A stretch of 64,000 bases of DNA, taken from NCBI GenBank assembly GCA_036768485.1, contig JAVLUZ010000154.1, forward strand, positions 62,001-126,000. The letters are read 5' to 3'. Source of the stretch: Mermis nigrescens. Lineage: Eukaryota; Nematoda; Enoplea; Mermithida; Mermithidae. A program made the translations under genes and the position numbers. Positions 57,293-64,000 of the stretch are shown piece by piece. Numbering within the stretch: the first letter of the stretch is position 1; each line of letters begins with the position of its first letter. The notes under the pieces are model-generated. The model was not told the DNA's origin, did not search any database, and saw only the letters and a program-made list of their open reading frames with translations.

Positions 57293-57537
57293 CATAGGTG
57301 GGCAGCACCTAAATTCTGGGGGGGGGGTTGAAAAAATTCTTAAAGGTTAAAAACTGGTCTCAAAAGTGGTCGTATGGCGAAAAAACACCATTTTCGACGT
57401 TTCTCATCGAGCACTATCCAATGGCATCAAAAAAATCCCTAAAAAAGCGAAACAAATTTCAAAATTTGAATTCTGGGGGGGGTATTTCAACTTCTGGGGG
57501 GTGCATACCCCCAAACCCCCCTCCACGCCCAGGTGTG
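57293..57537 (+). mobile_element. hAT-like MITE, CATAGGTGGGCG family
   Basis: 245 bp from CATAGGTGGGC to GCCCAGGTGTG, with a perfect 8-bp target duplication ATCGGGAG (57285-57292 and 57538-57545). It is the best-preserved member of the family and lies in the PC4 intron. Confidence 0.9.
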
Positions 57538-57818
57538 ATCGGGAGTTTAAATCCAAGAACTGCAATGTGTATAATCATTAGATAAATTAACAGTTTTTTT
57601 ATTGAAAATTAATAAAGTTTTAAAGTGGAAATTGGAACAAAAATGTTAAACATAAAAATACGTGCTTTGAACTGAAATGCTTATACTTTATTAGGCTTTT
57701 CAACGGAAAAATTAATCTTTACCGTAAGTAAAATGACGAGCGCGTAGCATCACAAAAAATTTACATTTTTTCTCAAAAACTGACATCATTCATTAATTGA
57801 GAGCTTACATCCTAGGAG

Positions 57819-58460
57819 CAGTGGCGGATCTACAGTGCTGGCCATGAAACTTTACGCTTTAAGATGCTTCTAATAATCTTAAGGCGAGCACTGCCGGTCG
57901 GCCGTTCTGGTTTAAGATGACCTAGCAAAATGGTTGCTTTAAAAAGCGCTAGAATGACACTATATATTCCTAGCACATCTCAATATGCCGCACGCAGCAT
58001 TCTATTTTTAGCTATGGCGAGATAATGCAGGAAGAAGGTAATGGAATACAACAATAGAGTCAATCCATCGCGCCATAGCTAAAAATAGAATGCTACGTGC
58101 GGCATACTGAGATGTGCTAGGAATATCTAGTGTCATTCTAGCGCTTTCTAAAGCGACCATTTTGCTAGGTCATCTTAGACCAGAACAGCCGACCGGCAGT
58201 GCTCGCTTTAAGATTATAAGAAGCATCTTAAAGCGTAAAGTTTCATGGCCAGCACTGTAGGATTTTCCAAAGATGGGGGGCGATGTCCCAACTTATCCAA
58301 AAACAGTCAGAAATAAGTCCAAACATGTGCTCTTAACGCGCTAAATAACGTCATTTGATGCGAAACATCGAAATTTTCAATTGAAAGTAGAAGAAAACTA
58401 TGCAAAGATAGCTGTTTCTGCTGTTAAAATTGTTTTGAAAACTACTTGAGACACGTGCGC
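57819..58460 (+). mobile_element. Larger hAT-derived element interrupted by a Tc1-type MITE
   Basis: It starts CAGTGGCGGATC at 57819, is interrupted after 12 bases by the element at 57833-58257, and resumes with GGATTTTCC and sequence shared with 61555-61930 (CAGTCAGAAATAAGT, ATAGCTGTTTCTG). The 3' end was not resolved. Confidence 0.6.
57833..58257. mobile_element. Tc1/mariner-type long-hairpin MITE
   Basis: 425 bp, CAGTGCTGGCCATGAAAC at one end and its complement at the other, flanked by TA (57831-57832 and 58258-58259). Nearly the entire element folds back on itself around a 60-base loop near 58045. Confidence 0.9.
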
Positions 58461-58851
58461 GGCAGTTGGGAATCCGGTTGATTGCTGGAAAATTTCGAAG
58501 GGCTAAATTGTCCATTCGAATTTTATGTTTTTCAAAAATTGTGAGAAAGCAGATGGAGAAAATTGAACAAAATTGTCTTTTTATCCATTTTTAGGCAATT
58601 TAGGAAACCAATCAACGCCTAAGGCTGAGGTCCGATAGCTAGACGGGCTAAATCTTTTCTATTCTCCACTCAATATAAGGAGTGATTGATTAGGCTCAGC
58701 CTATGTGGAATATTTAACATTTGAAGCCCCTAATATCCGGCTTTCTAAATTTTTTAATTTCAGTATACGGCTATTTTAAGATAGTAAAAAATAAGCTCAT
58801 TTCACAATCGTCTATTATTTTGATTATCCTTACAAATCACTCATTCGTTGT

Positions 58852-59009
58852 CAGGCACGTAGCTGGCCCTCCTATTTTGGGGGGACCAACACCAATTTTG
58901 GGGTCTAAACCAAAAATAGTACAAAATAACGTGTAAAAAGTCCTATTTTTTCGGGTTTTTCTGAATTTTGGGGGATCCGGACCCCCCATTCCCCACACCT
59001 ACGTGCCTG
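58852..59009. mobile_element. hAT MITE, CAGGCACGTAG family
   Basis: 158 bp, CAGGCACGTAGCTGG ... CCTACGTGCCTG, with a perfect 8-bp target duplication TTCGTTGT (58844-58851 and 59010-59017). In the PC4 intron. Confidence 0.92.
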
Positions 59010-59235
59010 TTCGTTGTAAAGAATCGGGGCGCTTTACACAATAAAGTTTAAATCGCGTCGTTCTGTTGACTGAAGGTAGCTGCGCTAATTCATTAATATT
59101 TATGGCATATTTTTAGAAGAAAGTGTAAAGTAATCGTTTACACAGCGCCTTTACCTAAGTCGCCGCTTTTTTGGTATTTACGCAAATTTAATGCGACGTT
59201 AATCGAATCTATTGAGTTTTTTTGCTTATTTATAG

Positions 59236-59344
59236 TTGGGCAGCAAGCGTTTTGTATCTGTGAACGAATGGAAGGGCCGGAAACAGATTGATATCAGAGA
59301 ATTCTATCTGGCCGACAATGGCGATATGAAACCGGGCAAAAAGG
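59236..59344 (+). CDS. Sub1: PC4/SUB1 coactivator, ssDNA-binding core exon
   Basis: The exon begins right after TTTGCTTATTTATAG and encodes the first three strands of the conserved PC4 ssDNA-binding domain: KRFVSVNEWKG, QIDIREFY and GDMKPGKKG match the family signature of basic and aromatic residues. It joins the 55777-55995 exon in phase 0. A GGTAAT donor follows the first base of the Gly codon at 59344. The remaining strand and helix, with the EQW-type motif, should be in a last exon beyond the window. The intron between the two exons is 3.2 kb and filled with MITEs. Confidence 0.88.
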
Positions 59345-59871
59345 GTAATTTGTCCGTTTCTTTACACTCGATAGCCATCAGACGTGGGCATCGTGGGAAT
59401 TTTCGGCGCCGCAGAAATTTTGGAAAACATTTTAAAATTTCGAACACAGTAGCTGTTTAAAGAGAAGTTTTAAACAGTAGCTTTTTTAAACACAGTAGCT
59501 GTTAAAAGAGGGGTGGGGAACTAATCCCTCCAAAATTATTTAGTACAAGTATTTTTTAACAATTTTGCCCCAAAACGAAAAAAATTGAAAATTATCGAAG
59601 CGTTTTTGGAAGACCGCCTGAATAGATTTTAACATGCTTTTAATCTACTGAACCCATAATTTTCGGGTGCTTCGCAAACACTTCATTGTTTTTGCGATAA
59701 CTCTTGTCTTCCAAACAGCCCAAGTTTGTGTAAAGCAAGATGAATATATATTCGAATTTCCTGACGCTTCCACGCCGAATCATTTATTTTCCTTATTGCT
59801 TTTCTTTGCAATGTACCATTGGTAAAATGGTAAAATCCCCTAAGCATGAAGTTACTTGATTCACCTCTGCT

Positions 59872-60125
59872 GTAGGTGCGGGTGCCTATCCCCCGATTCA
59901 CAGCCCTAGGCCAGCGCGTCTTAACTAGACCGAGTCTGGGTCACGGGGCCGGTGTGACTGCACAGAACGCTGTTACCATCCGCCACACAAGTGCAGCTTC
60001 CCATTTATCGACCCCGGAGGGATGAAAGGCTGGGTTGGCCTGCCGAAAAGAACTGCGTCAACGTGGATTCGAACCTAGGACCTTGCGATCCGTAGGTTTA
60101 AGTCTTTACCACTCGGCAATTAAAC
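59872..60125 (-). repeat. tRNA-derived SINE
   Basis: On the minus strand, TTGCCGAGTGGTAAAGACT (A box) and GGTTCGAATCC (B box) form a tRNA head at about 60118-60060, followed by a GC-rich body (GGCCAACCCAGCC, CTCCGGGGTCG) down to about 59872. The missing pairing in the head and the long tail argue against a functional tRNA gene. Confidence 0.7.
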
Positions 60126-60436
60126 ACGTTAAACAATTTTTTAGCCGAGTTAGCTGGGGTGTAATATATTGATAAATCGTATTCGTGTGGTCATTTTATA
60201 CGACGTGCTTTTTGAAGACAATTTAATACATTAATGCATATTTTTCAGAATTTTTTCGAAATTATTTATCAGTATTTGGAGCATACTGAAAAACACTCGA
60301 AAACGCCATTATTTTTGTCTACATATCATGAAGTATTTGCTGAGATATATGACTTCAAAATTCTAGCCCTCCACCTAAAAGTTCAGCTACGTGCCTACAA
60401 AGCAGCTGATATTGGTTAACGCTTCTTATGATCTAT

Positions 60437-60614
60437 CAGGGGCGGATTTAGAGGGGGCGGGGCGGCCCCCCCATGGGCCCATAAAAGTGCGCAAAATTAA
60501 GGATTTTTGAGCGATGTTTCAGCGATTTTCGGGATTTAACGGCTAATTTTTCCGCCCAAGGAAGGGTTCCGTTCTGCCCCCTCCACCGTTAGGAAAATCC
60601 CGGATCCGCCCCTG
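60437..60614 (-). mobile_element. hAT MITE, GGCGGATC family
   Basis: 178 bp with CAGGGGCGGATTTAG and GGATCCGCCCCTG ends and a perfect 8-bp target duplication TGATCTAT (60429-60436 and 60615-60622). The interior is the reverse of the copies at 54151 and 62864. Confidence 0.93.
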
Positions 60615-61274
60615 TGATCTATTATATCTATTTGTGCAGTCCATGCTCAGTTGCGGATCCGGAACTTTCTGACTGGTGGATAAGGGGCAGAACCTGAAAT
60701 TTTTCTGCAGTGTCAAAAATGGTCCGAAAAATCAGTCAATTATGCTTAAAATATCAATTTTCGCCATCTATCAATGGACAGAATCATTTTTGATCGGAGA
60801 AAAGTTTGAAATTTTCGAAACTTTTTCAAGAGAAACGTACAAAAATTAGTACGAAAATCAGCGCTAAGTCAATCATTAACGAGCACTACCCAGCGCAAAG
60901 CGACGGAAGACTGCGTAACATCCTGATAAAAAATGGTTGAAATCATCAAAAAAATTACATGTCATTCTTTATTGCGCTAATATATTTTTTTGACGACAGG
61001 TGGGGCGGTCGCCTCCCATGCTCCCTCTAAATTCGTCATTGGTGTTATATTTAGTGTGTAAAAAGCTAAAATGCGTCAAACGAATGTGAGATGAGGCACG
61101 AAAAGGCTTAGCATTTTTGCTCAAAAATTCATATAAATCTTTTTAAATCAGGTGCTCATTTAGTGGGGCAAAAGGGGACGGCCGCCCCTGTCGTCAAAAA
61201 ATATTTTTGCATAATTTTAGCCATTTCTTATCATAGTTTTTTTCGAATTTTCTCGGCGCATCACGCCGGGTAGT

Positions 61275-61930
61275 CAGTGGCAGATCTAGGATTTTTCTAA
61301 TAGGGGCCAGTGGCGGATCCAGAATTTCTCAAGGGGGAGGGGGCGGTACCTTAGGAGGGAGGGCGGAACCCTGACTTGGGTGGAAAAATTAGCCGTTTTA
61401 ACCCGAAAATCGCTAAAAATCGCTCAAAAATCTTTAATTTTGCACACTATTTTTCGCCGATGGGGGCGGCTGCTCCCCCCCTGTACACTATTTTGTTTCG
61501 CCAATGGAGGGCGGCCGCTCCCCCCCAATCCGCTCCTGATAGGGGCGGTACATTAATTTTGCCATAAACAGTCAAAAATAAGTTCTAAAATTTGCCCTTC
61601 ACGAGCAAAATAACGTGTTTTTGGCGTTTTACATCGTCTAGTTTTATTTAAACTAATCTTGCCGCAACTTTTCTCGAAAAATTTTGAAATTTTCAACAAT
61701 TTTAGCGCGAAAAAATTATTAAATTTCTTTGACTTTAGCGAAAATCGGGCGATGTTTTGGAGAACTTGTGTAATTTAGGCGGAAGGACGTTTAGAAGCTT
61801 GATTTACTGCTCGAATTCCTTTATTAGACGCGGAAATTCGAAAATTTTTGAAAGTTATGCCTGAAAATAGATGAAATCTATGCTAAAATAGCTGTTTTTG
61901 CTCTTATAATTACTTTGAAACCGATTCCAA
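61275..61930 (+). mobile_element. Larger hAT-derived element, interrupted
   Basis: It starts CAGTGGCAGATCTAGG at 61275 and is interrupted at 61308 by a small hAT MITE. It resumes at about 61547 with GTACATTAATTTTGCC and sequence shared with 58260-58440. The far end is unclear. Confidence 0.55.
61308..61538 (+). mobile_element. hAT MITE nested in another hAT element
   Basis: 231 bp, CAGTGGCGGATCC...AATCCGCTCCTG, with a perfect 8-bp duplication ATAGGGGC (61300-61307 and 61539-61546). It has an internal partial doubling of its GC-rich 3' part. Confidence 0.9.
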
Positions 61931-62029
61931 GAGCAAAAAATGGCTTCACAGGTCCCTAGAAAACTGAATAAATGTCATTAATAGGTATTATCCTGCGCAA
62001 AGTGCCGGAAAAATTTGAGAAGGTATGAT

Positions 62030-62307
62030 CATAGGTGGGCGGCACCAAAATTCTGGAGGTTGGGGGGGGGTGCAAAATTTTTCAAAAAGGTCAAAAATGG
62101 GCTTAAAAAGTGGTGGTATGGCGAAAAAACACCATTTTTCTACATTTCTTATCGAGCCATATCCATTGGCATCATGAAAAATTGCTGAAAAAATTTAGAG
62201 ACAGTTTCAAAAAATTGAATTCTGGGGGTATTCGGTCGGTTTCTGGGGAGGGGGTATTTTGGTTTCTGGGGAGGTGCATACCCCCAAACCCCTCACGCCC
62301 AAGTATG
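62030..62307 (+). mobile_element. hAT-like MITE, CATAGGTGGGCG family
   Basis: 278 bp with CATAGGTGGGCGG and CGCCCAAGTATG ends. Its 8-bp flanks GGTATGAT and GTTATGAT match at seven positions. Confidence 0.82.
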
Positions 62308-62863
62308 GTTATGATCACTACCGTCCAATAACCATTGCAAATTACCTATTCATTTTTTTATATCGCCAACTATTGTGGGCCAATAAGGGGTGGGCGGTGG
62401 CCTCTCTCCCCCGCCCCTCCCCTGTCCCCATCATTAAATTCGCCCCTGCCGTGATTGGCATTCATTAGTGACATTTACTGGCTTGCTTGGAGCTGTTAAT
62501 ACCTTATTTTTATGTCAAAAGAGTAGTTTATATACGGAGCAATGTTTTTTTTCACTAGTTCTCTTAATGATTCCCTTAATACTCGTATTTTCGGCGCTTT
62601 GTGTTGATTTCTGTACTGATTTTACGACGCTTTTGTGCCGAGTAAACATTCGTAAATTTTTCACTCCTTTCTTGGATCAAAAAGATTCCGTCTATCAAAA
62701 AACCTATTTTAGGCATAATGTGGAGATTTTCTGGACAATTTTCAACACTATTAGGCAGACACGCGCAGCGTGAGTTTTATTGGTTGGTTCAAAAGTTAAA
62801 AGTGCCTTTTTTGGATTAAAAATGTTGGCTATCGTCAAAAACATCGTTTCTGGCCCTTCTGAC

Positions 62864-63044
62864 CAGTGGCGGATCTAGGATTTTCCTAAGGGGGCGGTAC
62901 CCCTAAGGGGGGCGGAACCCTGACTTTGGCGGAAAAATTAGCCGTTTTAACCCGAAAATCGCTAAAAATCGCTCAAAAATGTTTAATTTTGCGCACTATT
63001 TTTGGCCAATGGGGTGGCCCCCGCCTCCCTAAATCCGCCCCCTG
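62864..63044 (+). mobile_element. hAT MITE, CAGTGGCGGATC family
   Basis: 181 bp, CAGTGGCGGATCTAGG ... AATCCGCCCCCTG. The 8-bp flanks CTTCTGAC and CTCCTGAC match at seven positions. Closely related to 54151-54324. Confidence 0.88.
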
Positions 63045-63374
63045 CTCCTGACGATGATCTTCCTAGAGCATAAAAACATAAAACAGTTTCGAAAAATTCA
63101 AAAAAGTCGAATATGAAAGTCAAAACAGTGGCGGATCTAAGATTTTCTCAAGTGGGTACTCTAAACTTTTCCAAAAACTTGGCCTTCGTGTGCGAAATTG
63201 CATTTTTTCGACGTTTTGCGCTGCGTACTTTCACTTTTGACGCACCATTTTTTTCGAAAAATTTTGGAATTTTAAACAGCTCGAAAATCCGTTAAATTTC
63301 TTGGACTTAAACGAAAATCCGGCGTGGAGCGCCAGAAAATTCGAGAAAATTTGAGATTAGGTGGTTGGACCATT

Positions 63375-63790
63375 AGATGCACCCCCCCATAGAAACCAAA
63401 ATGCCCCCCAGAAATCAAAATACCCCCCAGAATTCAATTTTTGAAAATTTTTTTCGTTTTTTTCGCAATTTATGATGCCAATGGATAGTGCTTGATGACA
63501 AAAAGGCCAAAAATGGTGTTTTTTCGCCATTCCACCATTTTTTAAGGCAATTTTTTACCTTCAAAAAATCTTGCACCCCCCATAATTTCCTTCCTGCCCA
63601 CTTAGGATTGAGCACCATAGTTGGGCGCCACCAAAGTTCTTGGGTTGCAAGAATTTTTCAAAGGTCAAAAAATGGCTTTAACGGTGGTGGTATTGCGAAA
63701 AAAGCACCATTTTTAAACGTTCCTCATCGAACGCTATCCATTCAGACATGGTGTGCACCCCCAGAAGGTCGAATAACCTCCCGAGAAAAA
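63375..63790. repeat. Two adjoining GGTGCATACCCC-family copies in opposite orientation
   Basis: 63375-63612 is a reversed copy (GCACCCCCCCATAG to CCCACTTAGG). 63615-63790 begins a forward copy (CACCATAGTTGGGCG ... GGTGTGCACCCCC). The copies meet head to head near 63613. Confidence 0.55.
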
Positions 63791-64000
63791 CCAAAATACC
63801 TCCCTTATTTAGATTTCAATTTTTGAAAATTTTTTTTTATCGCAATTTTTTGACGCCAATTGATAGTGCTCGTTGAGAACCGTTGAAGAATGGTTGAAAC
63901 ACGGAAACGACGGGTTCATTTTACACGGAACTTTTTGCTTTTGTTTATAATGCAGACAAATTGTAATTTGCTTTTGGAGCAGTAAGTAAAGCCTTCTGCC

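Noticed and set aside
59236..59460. A short independent gene beginning at 59236
   Set aside because: The first codon is TTG right after a splice acceptor, the PC4 domain lacks its N-terminal part, and reading past 59344 gives unrelated sequence.
60060..60118. A tRNA gene on the minus strand
   Set aside because: The stems do not close into a full cloverleaf and a GC-rich SINE-like body follows, so it was called a SINE.

Overview
The window is repeat-dominated animal nuclear DNA, AT-rich with no operon-like layout. A nuclear gene with spliced exons (the transcription coactivator PC4/SUB1), BEL/Pao and Ty3/gypsy retroelements, a CR1/Jockey-like LINE and many hAT- and Tc1-type MITEs suggest an arthropod; the species cannot be fixed from the sequence. 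The only host gene recognised is PC4 (exons at 55777-55995 and 59236-59344, + strand). Its first and last exons were not found here.

Layout. 1-904: nothing recognised. 905-6290 and 43447-49275: two related blocks of a very large foldback-type repeat. Their outer arms (about 4 kb) are inverted to each other, while the inner hairpin units (4941-6290 and 43447-44760) are in direct orientation; a 17-base gap (6291-6307) ends the left block. Between the blocks lie about 37 kb of nested elements: a broken BEL/Pao element (6453 to about 12.7 kb, - strand); two neighbouring Ty3/gypsy-type LTR elements, both on the - strand (element A, 13782-25126; element B, 25461-36196); a 668-bp inverted-repeat element holding a 20-bp minisatellite and a tRNA-like segment; a 5'-truncated LINE (38.1-40.0 kb); and two GGCCCC hexanucleotide expansions. 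From 49276 to the end the sequence is a mosaic of short DNA-transposon derivatives, many with perfect 8-bp target duplications and several nested in each other, into which the PC4 exons are set.

The most interesting observation is that both gypsy-type elements carry an envelope-like membrane glycoprotein BETWEEN Gag and Protease, giving the order LTR-gag-env-pro-RT-RNaseH-IN-LTR. Known env-bearing retroelements (errantiviruses, retroviruses, env-bearing BEL elements) have env downstream of pol. In element A the glycoprotein and protease form one intact 953-codon ORF in the -1 frame of gag. Element B shows the same order and the same conserved cysteine motifs in a clearly diverged, damaged copy, so the arrangement belongs to a lineage and is not a chance insertion. 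Element A also has a 3.5-kb leader with an unidentified GC-rich coding remnant upstream of gag. In element A gag, env-pro and RT-RNaseH are open but integrase is frameshifted; in element B integrase is open but much of the rest is broken.
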